A stretch of 64,000 bases of DNA. Origin: CAZNLS01 sp964573895 (lineage in GTDB: Bacteria > Acidobacteriota > Aminicenantia > UBA2199). A program made the position numbers and the translations under genes. The notes below the pieces were generated by a model. It was not told the origin of the DNA. It saw only the letters and a program-made list of their open reading frames with translations, and did no database searches. Positions 52,560 to 61,416 of this stretch are shown here, in pieces; position 1 is the first letter of the stretch, and each line of letters opens with the position of its first letter. The stretch lies in assembly GCA_964573895.1 (NCBI GenBank), contig CAZNLS010000001.1:1-64000 (forward strand). The letters are read 5' to 3'.

Positions 52560-55271
52560 ATGATGAGAAAAGTCCTTATATTATTGATCTTTTTTACTCA
52601 TTTATCTCCTGTTATATCTGTTTTATTCGGATTTGAACTTAGAGAGCCTTTATATAAATATATCTCTAAAGAATACACTACATCCTCCGGACTTCCTCAC
52701 AACACAATCTATGCAATAACTCAAGACAAAGATGGATTTATCTGGATTGGGACAGACAGGGGGCTTGTAAGACACGGCGGAAGAAACTTTGATATATTTA
52801 GTAGTAAAAATACATCAGAAATTCAGGACGATTCAATAACATCAATTGTAAAGGATGGCAATGGAGGCCTATGGATTGCATCCTACTCGGGGGGAGTGAT
52901 TCATTATTCAAATGAAAAATTTACTGGTCCAATTTTTCCCGGTAACAATAAATCTACTCTGATCTGGAGACTGTTTTTAGGGAAAGATAAGGGCTTATGG
53001 ATCGGGACAATTGGAGAAGGGCTGATCTATTTTAAAGATGGTATAAGAAAAAAAATTTCATTTCCAAAAGGCCCGGCCCGAAATATCAGAGCAATAATAA
53101 ATTGGTCGGGGAACAGACTTCTTATCGGAACAGAAAGTGGTCTTTTTTTGAAAAATAATAAATTGGGTAAAGTGGAAGCAATTTCAAAGCAGGACATTTT
53201 TATAATGTCTTTATTCCGGGAAGTAAATAAGGGACTTTGGATTGGTACAGATAAAGATCTCCTTTTCGGAACAATATCAGGCGGAAAACTAAAAATAATC
53301 AGGAGAATTGAAGAAGGAAATATAATCAGAGATATTAAAAGATTTGAGAAATCAATTTGGATAGCTTCAGAAGATGGTCTTAAAAGGATTGATTCCGTGA
53401 AATCTGTCTCAGTAGGGTTCAGGACAGATTATTTTTATAATCCTTTGATCACATTATTTAAAGACAGGGAAAATATATTATGGGCAGGTTCCGCAGGAAG
53501 AGGATTGGGAAAAATTCAAAAAAGAACAATATTTGTTCTAAAAGAAAACAATAGTTTCGGAAGGTATGACATCAACTCTGTTCTCAATGACAATTCCGGA
53601 AGACTCTGGATCGGAACAAATAAAAGAGGGCTCTATAAGTTAGAAAAAAAATCACTGTTATCAATTGATAGTAAAATATTACCTTCAAAGAAAATTCTCT
53701 CAATATATCAAAGTTTGCATAACGATATATGGATTGGGACTCAGAACGGATTATTTTTAATTGAAAAAGGAGAGATTAATAAAATAAAAATTCCGTTACC
53801 TTTATTAAAATCGGAAGTTCTTTCAATTAATGAAGATTTTTCGGGTAATATCATTTTTGGGTTGAAAAGCGGCGGAGTAATAATAAAAGAATATCTGGGG
53901 CGTGGACAATCATTCAAACATTATCTCAGTGATTTGTCTGTATACACAATCAGAAGGACTCCGGACAATAAGATTTGGTTCGGGACAAACCGGGGGATTT
54001 GGACTCTGGGAAAAAATAAAAAGATAATAAAAAATGTTTATCCTGAAATAAAAAATGAAAATATTTTCGATATTTATATTGAAACTGAAAAAATCAAATG
54101 GATAGCAGCAGGAAAAAACGGATTTTACGGAATAATTAATAATAAGCTGATTAATTTTTATAAGATGAGCACTATTCAGGGGCAAAAATTTTTTCGGGTT
54201 ATGAAAGATAAAAATAATTTAATCTGGATTAGCACTGATAATGGAATTATTTCTGTAAAAAGACGTGAATTATTAGGTTACAGAAAAGCAAAAAATAGCA
54301 TTGTTAATTTTAATATCTATGGAACCGATGAAGGAATGACAAGCTCGGTTTGCAAAGGAGGATCCCAGCCGGCAGGAACCATCACAAAAAGCGGGATTCT
54401 CTTTTTCCCGACAAGAACAGGTTTGGTTTATTTAGATAGTTCAAACTTAATAATAAATTCTGTGACTCCAAATATTAAATTAAGTGAATTTTATGCAAAC
54501 GGTAAATTAATAAAGATAAAAAAACAGATAAAACTACCTTCAGGTACAAATAGAATATTTGTAAAAATCAATGTTATATCTCTCTTTAATCCAAAAAAAA
54601 TCAGAATCAGATTTAGACTATTGCATGAAAGAATTTCAATTGACAAAATTTCAAAAATAAACACAATATCATATGAAAATCTTCTTCCGGGAAAATATCA
54701 ACTGTACATTTCAGCTGGCAACGAAAGCGGGATATGGAATTTTAAAGGAAAATCTATAAAATTCAATATAAAACACTACTTTTACCAGACATCCGGTTTC
54801 CAGATGCTTTTGATCATCTTCACATTTCTTTTAATCATTAGCACTTTCAGAATTATTAATAAAATAAAAATTAAAAGAACAAAAAATAATATTAAATATA
54901 AAAATTCAAATATTACAACAATAGATATCCAATTATATATAACAAAACTAAAAAAAACAGTTGAAAAAGAGAAATTATTTTTAGACCCTAATATTAAATT
55001 GATTGATATTTCTTCCCGCATGGGAATTCCAAGAAAACTCCTCTCTCAACTGATCAATGAAGTTTTTAACGAAAATTTCAAGAGTTTTTTAAATAAATAC
55101 AGAATTGAATATGCAAAAAAATTAATGGCAGATCCTTCATTAAAAGGGATCTCTCTTCTCAGGATATCTTATGAGAGTGGTTTTAATTCAAAATCAGTCT
55201 TTAACTCTGTGTTTAAAAAATTTACAGGAATGATTCCATCTGAGTTTAGAAAGAAAAACAAAATGTACTAA
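52560..55271 (+). CDS. membrane-tethered regulator: periplasmic two-component propeller + Y_Y_Y + TM + AraC HTH
   Basis: A 903-aa one-component sensor. After a signal peptide, about 600 residues form repeated propeller blades with the Reg_prop consensus (GFIWIGTDRGLVRH, GGLWIASYSGGVIHY, GRLWIGTNKRGLYKL, NDIWIGTQNGLFLI). A Y_Y_Y domain (about 650-740) and one membrane helix follow (MLLIIFTFLLIISTFRII). The C terminus is an AraC-type DNA-binding domain (KLIDISSRMGIPRKLLSQLI and YESGFNSKSVFNSVFKKF, then GMIPSEFR). No histidine kinase or receiver is present, so the sensor appears to act on DNA from the membrane. Propellers of this type usually sense glycans in Bacteroidetes. The next gene is a TonB-family protein, a likely target. 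Confidence 0.85.
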   Translation: MMRKVLILLIFFTHLSPVISVLFGFELREPLYKYISKEYTTSSGLPHNTIYAITQDKDGFIWIGTDRGLVRHGGRNFDIFSSKNTSEIQDDSITSIVKDGNGGLWIASYSGGVIHYSNEKFTGPIFPGNNKSTLIWRLFLGKDKGLWIGTIGEGLIYFKDGIRKKISFPKGPARNIRAIINWSGNRLLIGTESGLFLKNNKLGKVEAISKQDIFIMSLFREVNKGLWIGTDKDLLFGTISGGKLKIIRRIEEGNIIRDIKRFEKSIWIASEDGLKRIDSVKSVSVGFRTDYFYNPLITLFKDRENILWAGSAGRGLGKIQKRTIFVLKENNSFGRYDINSVLNDNSGRLWIGTNKRGLYKLEKKSLLSIDSKILPSKKILSIYQSLHNDIWIGTQNGLFLIEKGEINKIKIPLPLLKSEVLSINEDFSGNIIFGLKSGGVIIKEYLGRGQSFKHYLSDLSVYTIRRTPDNKIWFGTNRGIWTLGKNKKIIKNVYPEIKNENIFDIYIETEKIKWIAAGKNGFYGIINNKLINFYKMSTIQGQKFFRVMKDKNNLIWISTDNGIISVKRRELLGYRKAKNSIVNFNIYGTDEGMTSSVCKGGSQPAGTITKSGILFFPTRTGLVYLDSSNLIINSVTPNIKLSEFYANGKLIKIKKQIKLPSGTNRIFVKINVISLFNPKKIRIRFRLLHERISIDKISKINTISYENLLPGKYQLYISAGNESGIWNFKGKSIKFNIKHYFYQTSGFQMLLIIFTFLLIISTFRIINKIKIKRTKNNIKYKNSNITTIDIQLYITKLKKTVEKEKLFLDPNIKLIDISSRMGIPRKLLSQLINEVFNENFKSFLNKYRIEYAKKLMADPSLKGISLLRISYESGFNSKSVFNSVFKKFTGMIPSEFRKKNKMY

Positions 55272-55334
55272 AACAGGTTTTGGGACTTTTTTTCATAGTT
55301 ATTGAACTATTTTTCTATTGCATGGAGGTGCAAA

Positions 55335-56063
55335 ATGAAAAATAATTCAACTGTTTTTTTTACATCAATTCTTGAAGAAAAGAGATTGTTCGGGAAATTT
55401 ATTTCCTTTCCATTATCCTTAACACTGCATCTTACGGCGATCTCTGCTCTTCTCATTTATCCTCTTATAAATGTCGGTAAAAACATGCCGGATCCAAAGA
55501 ATATTTCTGTTAGACTATTTTCAATACCCGGATTTAAAGCTCCGGGCATTCAGGTCTCATCAGGCGGAGGAGATGGAAAGCAGACTCCTAAAAACAACAA
55601 TAAAAAAAACAGCGTCTCTAAAAACTTAGCTCCGGTTGAAATACCGGATGGAATTGTCGATCCGGAAATTCTTCCAGGTTCATCAAATTCCGATGGAGTA
55701 AAAGGGGGACTCAATCCGGATCTGATCGGAGAGCTTCTTTCGGGACCTACCGGTACCGGGAATTCTTTTTTCTCAAAATCAGTATCAATAATTAAGAGTC
55801 CTGTTCTTTTAAAAAGGGTGAATCCTGCCTATCCGGCACTTGCAATCCGGGCTAGAGTAGAGGGAACTGTGATTCTTGAATCTGAAACTGATATATATGG
55901 GAAAGTTATAAAAATAAGCATAATTTCAGGGCACCCGCTTTTAAACGGAGCTGCTTATGACGCAGTAAAAAAGTGGATATACGAACCATATTTAATAAAC
56001 GGAATTCCAAGACCCGTCAGATTTACGGTCAATGTAGTGTTCAGACTGACAAATATGGATTAA
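55335..56063 (+). CDS. tonB: TonB family energy-transducing protein
   Basis: A 242-aa protein from ATG 55335, which follows GGAGGTG; the longer TTG-started frame lacks an RBS. A membrane anchor (SLTLHLTAISALLIYPLI) is followed by a glycine/asparagine-rich periplasmic linker and a C-terminal TonB domain (NPAYPALAIRARVEGTVIL to DAVKKWIYEPYLINGIPRP). It would pass proton-motive energy to outer-membrane receptors. No exbB, exbD or TonB-dependent receptor is in the window. It lies 63 bases after the AraC-type regulator. Confidence 0.85.
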   Translation: MKNNSTVFFTSILEEKRLFGKFISFPLSLTLHLTAISALLIYPLINVGKNMPDPKNISVRLFSIPGFKAPGIQVSSGGGDGKQTPKNNNKKNSVSKNLAPVEIPDGIVDPEILPGSSNSDGVKGGLNPDLIGELLSGPTGTGNSFFSKSVSIIKSPVLLKRVNPAYPALAIRARVEGTVILESETDIYGKVIKISIISGHPLLNGAAYDAVKKWIYEPYLINGIPRPVRFTVNVVFRLTNMD

Positions 56064-56100
56064 TTGAAATTCTGAATTATCATTGACATAAAGTGGTTTT

Positions 56101-56129
56101 TTGACATTATGTTTTTCATTTTCTAAAAT
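56101..56129 (+). promoter_or_regulatory. promoter of the DUF937 gene
   Basis: TTGACA (56101-56106), exactly 17 bases, then TAAAAT (56124-56129); predicted start near 56136. A second TTGACA at about 56083 lacks a well-placed -10. Its position supports ATG 56149 over an upstream in-frame start. Confidence 0.55.
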
Positions 56130-56148
56130 TCCTTTAAAGGAGGAATTT

Positions 56149-56736
56149 ATGTCGGATTTTATAAGTGAATTTATGAGATCATACGGGTCAAAGGTATCAA
56201 AAAATATGTCAGCTCCACTTGGGCTGGATAAAAAGACAATAAAACAGATTATCCCTCAGGTTGCACCGCTTATCCTGGGTGGTCTGAAAAAACAGAAAGA
56301 TGAGCACGGAGGTACAGAACGAATAGATCATATCCTCAACAAATACGGGAATCCTGATGTACTTTCCGATCTCGCAGGACTGTTCAGCAAAAAAGCAAAT
56401 GATGAGAATCCCGATCCAAATCTCGGTGGCCTTTTGGGAAATTCCGGTTCCAGTGCCGCAAATACAATTGCAAAAAAATTTAACGTCAGCGGCAGTACAA
56501 TAATGAAGCTCATACCAATGCTGGCACCTGTAATCCTTGGTGCCCTGACAAAAAAGCGGGATAGAAGAAATGTGGGCTCTACCGGTATAGGTGCACTGCT
56601 TGATCAAAACGGGGACGGTAGTATTTTGGATGATGTTGCCGGATTCATTCTTGGGAATCTTAGCGGGAGTTCAAATAAAAAGGGAGGCGGCATACTGGGG
56701 AGTCTTCTGGGAGGCCTTTTCGGAAAAAGAAACTGA
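56149..56736 (+). CDS. DUF937-type protein with internal duplication
   Basis: A 195-aa protein with AAAGGAGG before ATG 56149. It contains two related halves: QIIPQVAPLILGGLKKQKDE with LSDLAGLFSKK, and KLIPMLAPVILGALTKKRDR with LDDVAGFILGNL. The tail is glycine-rich (GGGILGSLLGGLFGK). This is the DUF937 (YidB-like) pattern. There is no signal peptide. DUF937 proteins are abundant small cytosolic proteins of unknown role. Confidence 0.75.
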   Translation: MSDFISEFMRSYGSKVSKNMSAPLGLDKKTIKQIIPQVAPLILGGLKKQKDEHGGTERIDHILNKYGNPDVLSDLAGLFSKKANDENPDPNLGGLLGNSGSSAANTIAKKFNVSGSTIMKLIPMLAPVILGALTKKRDRRNVGSTGIGALLDQNGDGSILDDVAGFILGNLSGSSNKKGGGILGSLLGGLFGKRN

Positions 56737-56821
56737 TTTGTTAAAAAACTTGAAAAAATTTTTTTCAAAATATACTATTATAGTATTGAATAAAGTTTCC
56801 AAAAATACACAGGAGGAATAA

Positions 56822-56995
56822 ATGAGGTTAAATGCTCCAAAAAAAATCGTATGGATGCTGTCATTAGTTTTGGCAGTTATCAGTTTGATCGGTTTCTTTG
56901 TTACGATCCCTGTTGTTACGGGATCAGTTGTTTATTGGGTCATGGGAGTAGCATGGCTTTTATTATTTCTGGCAACATTTGTTAAAGGGATGTAA
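56822..56995 (+). CDS. 57-aa two-helix membrane protein
   Basis: A short gene with an ideal ribosome-binding site (CAGGAGGAATAA before ATG 56822). It encodes a basic N terminus (MRLNAPKKI), helix VWMLSLVLAVISLIGFFVTI, a turn and helix VYWVMGVAWLLLFLATFV, ending VKGM. The clean start, two matched helices and the hairpin immediately after it support a real gene. No known function. Confidence 0.75.
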   Translation: MRLNAPKKIVWMLSLVLAVISLIGFFVTIPVVTGSVVYWVMGVAWLLLFLATFVKGM

Positions 56996-56999
56996 TTTT

Positions 57000-57019
57000 A
57001 TGCCCCCGGATGGGGGCAT
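57000..57019 (+). terminator. GC-rich hairpin after the 57-aa gene
   Basis: ATGCCCCC (57000-57007) pairs with GGGGGCAT (57012-57019) around a GGAT tetraloop, five bases after the TAA. Only TTT followed by CCCTCTT comes next, so it may be a weak terminator or an mRNA-stabilising hairpin before the next gene. Confidence 0.55.
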
Positions 57020-57059
57020 TTCCCTCTTCATTCCACTGCTGATTTTTTAAGGAGGAAAC

Positions 57060-58475
57060 ATGAAAAAGATAGGTGTTTTTTTGATATTTTTCCTGATTAT
57101 TTTACATATGATTTATCCTTTGGAAAAAGTCAGTCTTTTAAGAATTCCCGAACCCGGTAGTGCAATGATAAAAAAGAACAGAATGCTGGTGAATATTGAT
57201 GATGTTAAAGTAATAATAAAAAAAGCTGATATATCAGGAAATGCAATAAATGTTGAGCTTGCAACAAAAGGAAACTTTGTTATTGCAAGACTTGCGAAAA
57301 TAAAGAATAACAGGAACAACTGGCAGCACAAAGTAATCGACGGAAGGTTCCTTCTGGTGGATTTTGGAAAAAATGAATATAGTGAATTATTAAGAAAAGT
57401 TCTGAATAAACCCGGGTCGCTTAAGTATCAGATAATTTTCAGTGATAAAGACAACAAAATCCTGAAAAACTATCCGGTAACCTTTTCAAAACTCCCGGAT
57501 CTTTCAGTAACCTTAAAATATCCTGTAAATATTTTTCCCGGAAATTCATTTCACGATAAAATTAAACTTATCGTAAAAAATAACGGAATGGAACCGTCTG
57601 TCGAAGCTGAAGTTGAAATTTTATTGTCAAAAAAATTTAATATTCCTAAAGATTTCAGAAAAGCAATCGACAGTAAGGAGCTTATTGCATTCAAGAATGG
57701 CAGGATAAAACTACCGGTATTGAAACCGGGGGAGGAATTGGAAATACAACCAAAAAAGGAGATTATTGTTCCTACGAATATTCCTGAAGGCAGATATTAC
57801 CTGGCATCAATAACAGACCCTGAAAACAAACTGGTTGAATTGGATGAAGGAAACAACCTCTTTGAAGGATTTGTTATCATTGAAACTTTTGAGCCAAAAA
57901 AAATAACAATGGTATTTCCGGATACTGAACTTGTATATTACCCTGCAAATTTCAAACTCGAAATCATTTCAAACGGTTTAGTTATTTCATCAGGAAAAGA
58001 GTGGAGGAAATGCAATATTAAACCAAATATTTATCAGATCAAACATGCGAACTGGATCAATTTCTTCTGGGAGATAAACACAGTTGACCGTACTGTCTGG
58101 AAAATAACCGGAGCAAAATTCTGCAAGCGGGGAGGCAGTGAAAAACGGGTTAACGTGAAAGTGATCAATTTTGGCGGAACAAGGGTCATCCCTCCTTCAA
58201 AATTTAAAATCCTATTAAAGAACGCGGAATTTATTTATGCCCCGAAATTAAAAAAACTTGTAATAAAAAGCCAGGGAGATCAGATAGGTCATCCCTCTTT
58301 TTGGCAGATATGCAAAATCAAGCCGTTAAAGTATCATATTAGATTTACTTCATGGACAACAGACTGTCTTGAACTTGATCCTGCGACAAAAACAGTAAGA
58401 AAGATTCCATTGGGATTTATGTGTAAAACATCAAAAGGCGGTACGCCAACAGCAATTACAGTAACAACAGAATGA
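57060..58475 (+). CDS. secreted CARDB-like protein with a novel 100-residue tandem repeat
   Basis: A 471-aa exported protein (signal in residues 1-20). Residues about 145-275 resemble a CARDB adhesion-type beta domain (LIVKNNGMEPSVEAEVEILL; LVELDEGNNLFEG). The C-terminal part holds two modules that align with an exact 100-residue offset and no gap: Trp315/415, Cys318/418, Ile-Lys-Pro before Tyr325/425, Trp332/432, Thr-Val 345-346/445-446, Lys-Ile 348-349/448-449 and Cys355/455. The paired cysteines, 37 apart in each, could form one disulfide per module. I do not recognise the module. RBS AAGGAGG lies before ATG. Confidence 0.75.
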   Translation: MKKIGVFLIFFLIILHMIYPLEKVSLLRIPEPGSAMIKKNRMLVNIDDVKVIIKKADISGNAINVELATKGNFVIARLAKIKNNRNNWQHKVIDGRFLLVDFGKNEYSELLRKVLNKPGSLKYQIIFSDKDNKILKNYPVTFSKLPDLSVTLKYPVNIFPGNSFHDKIKLIVKNNGMEPSVEAEVEILLSKKFNIPKDFRKAIDSKELIAFKNGRIKLPVLKPGEELEIQPKKEIIVPTNIPEGRYYLASITDPENKLVELDEGNNLFEGFVIIETFEPKKITMVFPDTELVYYPANFKLEIISNGLVISSGKEWRKCNIKPNIYQIKHANWINFFWEINTVDRTVWKITGAKFCKRGGSEKRVNVKVINFGGTRVIPPSKFKILLKNAEFIYAPKLKKLVIKSQGDQIGHPSFWQICKIKPLKYHIRFTSWTTDCLELDPATKTVRKIPLGFMCKTSKGGTPTAITVTTE

Positions 58476-58484
58476 TAATATTTC

Positions 58485-60815
58485 CTATTTTGAAGTAGAC
58501 AAGAGAAAAATTCTTCCGGATAAAAAATCTCTTATAACCAATTTACCTTTTTTAATAATTACTATGTCGGATATTCTGTAAATAGAATCAGAAAATTGCC
58601 CTCTCTGAAAAAACGCGCTATTGTTTGAGCCGTATCCGGGATCACCATACGGATATTTAAACTCAAAGAATTTTTTGAATCTTTTTCCCAAAGGTTCAAA
58701 TGATAAAAGGATCATTTTCGACGAAGTATGAGATACAATATATATTACTCTATTATCAGAAATTATCCTATCCGGCAAACCCTCATAAGGTATTTTAAAA
58801 AATTTCTTCCCTGTTGAATTATATCTCATTAATGTATTATCTCCGTGTCCTATAACATAATAAGTGTCTCCCAATTTTGTCATATCAAGTGGATTTTTAC
58901 ACGACTTAATTCTACTGACCTCATCCGTAGATCTTGAAATAACATCAATACTATTGAGCATATAATTTGAAACAACGAATTTATCTTCATCAAACTCAAG
59001 ATCAGTGGGGAAAGTGCCTGTTTGCACTGATTTTACCAATTTTTTATCCAAAGCATTGAAAACGATAACATTCCCGCCTTCAGAATCTTTTTCTCCTGTC
59101 TTTACCAAAAAGATTTCATTTTTTTTATTATCATATTTTAAAATCCTGGGTGAATTTTCCCTTTCAATCATTTTATAGAAATAAACTCTCTCCTGAGGTG
59201 AAAAAACCCTTATCCCTTTTGGGAAATAGGATAAAAATATTTTCTCCTTCCCCCAACTGTTTTGAGTCCCCCAGATTCCCCCGGCTTTGTCAACAACAAT
59301 TTTTTGTGCCAGGCGGGCAGTTCTTCTTTTGAAGAATTGCATGGTTTTTATTTCCAATTCACAAACCCCGTTGTCCGCACTCCATATGTACACAACCGGC
59401 CAATATGACTGATGCGGTCCGTAGGAAAAATATATATTTCCATTCAATCCAATCTTAAAATCAGCAGGATATCTGACAGGTAATCTGATAAAATCCGATT
59501 GTCCGTTAAGAAAAATCTCCGCCAATTGATCTTCACTATTGAATACAAGAAGAGAGTCTCTTTTTTTCGAAAAGAGCATCCCGGCAGGACCCCATCCGGT
59601 ATAAACTTTATCCAATTTAAAATTTTCTGTATTCAGGGTAGTAAGAGCCGAACCAAAGCAGCCGTTAACAGCAGTTGCACCTGTCGGAATATAGATTTTT
59701 TTACTAAGAGGACTATAAGCCATATTAAACATATGAGGTAGTATTCCCACATTTCTTACTCTCTTCTCCAATTCCATCTTCTTCAGGTCAACAATATATA
59801 TTTCTCCAAAAGCCCAGCTTGCAATAAAGAGTTTTTTCAAATTTCTATCATATGCAGAAGCGTCATTTCCGAATGATGGAAGTGGAATTTTAATCAATTT
59901 ACCAGATCTAAAATCTGCGACATGAACCATATGGTGGTTATCGTAAGGGATATAGACCTGCTCATCCTCAGGGTTGAGTTTAACACCAACTGCTTCCGTC
60001 AGCCCGGGAAGAACTATAATTTTATCATTTTTTCCCATGCAGTCGATGCGAACAGCTTCTATATCTTTTCGTTTTGAAGTTTCCACTACAAGATATAAAA
60101 AATGGTTTTTCTCATCATAACCTGCGAAGTGAAGTCTTAAACCCTCTTTTACCTTAATCTTTCTTTCGGAAACCACCTTAAAATTCCGGGAATTTACAGA
60201 GATAAGTTTTTTTGTGTATCCGTCATAAATAATAAACTTTTTCAGGTTCCGGTCATAAACAGCTTTGCGGCGTGGTGGAGGAGGAGTCTGATTCAGATTT
60301 GATATATTCTCCTTTTCATTGAAGAGTCGAATAAATTTCTTTTTTCTGCTTTTTATATTTATAAATAGAGCTTTATCAGTTGTTTTTCCAACCAGCAGGC
60401 AGTTTTTGGTTTTACTGTCCACTGCCACCATCTCATATTGATACTTTGTATTAAAATTGAGAGAGGTCTTAGTTTTAGGGAAGACTATATTCAATGAATG
60501 ATCAGCTATTGAGTATATCCCTCCGGACTCATTGTCTATCGCCATAGACTCCTCTTTTAAAAATTGAGGGACTCTTTTTTTCACAGGAATATTTATCACT
60601 CTTCCGGTTCTATCATCAATCAGGGTAATTGAAGAGCTGATACTGTTGACCTGAACAATTCTGTTCCGTGGTCCATCAAACCTGATAAGTAGTGGTCCCA
60701 ATCCGTTATATGTTAACCCGCTTTTTTTAAGTAAATTTATCTCTTTTACTTCAAAGGCCGAATATAGAGCCGCTGAAATAAGAACAAATCCCAGAATAGT
60801 GATTTTCAACTTCAT
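58485..60815 (-). CDS. secreted beta-propeller protein (YVTN/NHL-like)
   Basis: A 776-aa exported protein with a signal peptide (KLKITILGFVLISAALYSA). The body is many beta-strand repeats of the propeller type, such as KAVYDRNLKKFIIYDGYTKK, YDRNLKKLFIASWAFGEIY and NVIVFNALDKKLVKSVQTG. A proline run (TPPPPRR) joins two blades. There are no catalytic motifs. It is convergent with the CARDB-like gene, with 9 bases between the stops, and divergent from the DtxR regulator. A surface or periplasmic binding role is inferred. Confidence 0.65.
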   Translation of the reverse strand: MKLKITILGFVLISAALYSAFEVKEINLLKKSGLTYNGLGPLLIRFDGPRNRIVQVNSISSSITLIDDRTGRVINIPVKKRVPQFLKEESMAIDNESGGIYSIADHSLNIVFPKTKTSLNFNTKYQYEMVAVDSKTKNCLLVGKTTDKALFINIKSRKKKFIRLFNEKENISNLNQTPPPPRRKAVYDRNLKKFIIYDGYTKKLISVNSRNFKVVSERKIKVKEGLRLHFAGYDEKNHFLYLVVETSKRKDIEAVRIDCMGKNDKIIVLPGLTEAVGVKLNPEDEQVYIPYDNHHMVHVADFRSGKLIKIPLPSFGNDASAYDRNLKKLFIASWAFGEIYIVDLKKMELEKRVRNVGILPHMFNMAYSPLSKKIYIPTGATAVNGCFGSALTTLNTENFKLDKVYTGWGPAGMLFSKKRDSLLVFNSEDQLAEIFLNGQSDFIRLPVRYPADFKIGLNGNIYFSYGPHQSYWPVVYIWSADNGVCELEIKTMQFFKRRTARLAQKIVVDKAGGIWGTQNSWGKEKIFLSYFPKGIRVFSPQERVYFYKMIERENSPRILKYDNKKNEIFLVKTGEKDSEGGNVIVFNALDKKLVKSVQTGTFPTDLEFDEDKFVVSNYMLNSIDVISRSTDEVSRIKSCKNPLDMTKLGDTYYVIGHGDNTLMRYNSTGKKFFKIPYEGLPDRIISDNRVIYIVSHTSSKMILLSFEPLGKRFKKFFEFKYPYGDPGYGSNNSAFFQRGQFSDSIYRISDIVIIKKGKLVIRDFLSGRIFLLSTSK

Positions 60816-60863
60816 GAAATCCTCCCTGATTGATATTATCAGAAGGATTTAAGAAAAGAAAGT

Positions 60864-60892
60864 TTGAATTAATTTCAAAAATATCTTAATAT
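60864..60892 (+). promoter_or_regulatory. promoter of the DtxR-family gene
   Basis: TTGAAT (60864-60869), 17 bases, TAATAT (60887-60892). The predicted start, near 60899, falls inside the dyad at 60896-60914, as expected for an autoregulated repressor gene. Confidence 0.5.
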
Positions 60893-60895
60893 ACA

Positions 60896-60914
60896 CTAGC
60901 TAAAAAAATTAGAT
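60896..60914. promoter_or_regulatory. candidate DtxR-family operator, copy 1
   Basis: CTAGCT-N7-TTAGAT, where the centre is seven A. CTAA (60900-60903 register) and TTAG form the inverted core. It resembles the site before hypD (CTAACT-N6-TTAGAT) in both arms, although the spacer differs by one base. Lying at the start point of a DtxR-family gene, it is a candidate autoregulatory site. Confidence 0.4.
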
Positions 60915-60937
60915 CCAACTAACAAAAGGAGGCAGTA

Positions 60938-61405
60938 TTGAAAACGGATGATCATAAATTAAGCCAGAGTTTGGAAGATTACCTTGAAGCCGTATACTTA
61001 ATATCGATTGAAAAAAAGGTAGTGCGGGTCAAAGACCTGGTTCAAAAACTGGGTGTTAGATCTTCATCCGTAATCGGTGCAATTAAAAAATTGCGAGATA
61101 AAGAATTAATCATCCAGGAACATTACGGTTACATTAATCTCACCGGGAAGGGAAAAAAAGAAGCAACACAAATTTATGAAAAACACAGCTCGCTTTTCAA
61201 TTTTTTTTATAAACTTTTAGATGTTGACAGAAAAACAGCTGAAGCTGACGCATGCTCAATCGAACATCATATCAGTAATGAATCATTGAATCAGATTTTA
61301 AAATTGACTAAAATTTTTGAAAATCGAAAAGACGAAGATAAATTATCAATAAAAGCGGTAAGAGAAGAGATATCCAGGAAAAGTAGTTTTGTCAAGTTTT
61401 CCTAA
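60938..61405 (+). CDS. DtxR/MntR-family metal-dependent regulator
   Basis: A 155-aa repressor started by TTG 60938 after a full AAAGGAGG. The winged helix spans residues 8-70 (SLEDYLEAVYLISIE; GVRSSSVIGAIKKLRDKELI). The metal site is readable: Asp14, Glu17, His83, Cys106, Glu109 and His110 match MntR ligands D8, E11, H77, E99, E102 and H103, except that Cys replaces Glu at the third-from-last position, as in the iron-type IdeR/DtxR. It has no SH3-like tail. It probably binds Fe2+ or Mn2+. It lies just upstream of hypDE, whose promoter carries a similar dyad. Confidence 0.88.
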   Translation: MKTDDHKLSQSLEDYLEAVYLISIEKKVVRVKDLVQKLGVRSSSVIGAIKKLRDKELIIQEHYGYINLTGKGKKEATQIYEKHSSLFNFFYKLLDVDRKTAEADACSIEHHISNESLNQILKLTKIFENRKDEDKLSIKAVREEISRKSSFVKFS

Positions 61406-61416
61406 CCAAAATTCTC

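Noticed and set aside
56750..56768. TTGAAAAAA/TTTTTTCAA as a terminator after the DUF937 gene
   Set aside because: The arms leave essentially no loop and are pure A/T except for one pair. A stable hairpin is unlikely.
57000..57059. Riboswitch or attenuator before the CARDB-like gene
   Set aside because: Only one simple stem-loop is visible, and no known aptamer core or alternative pairing was found.
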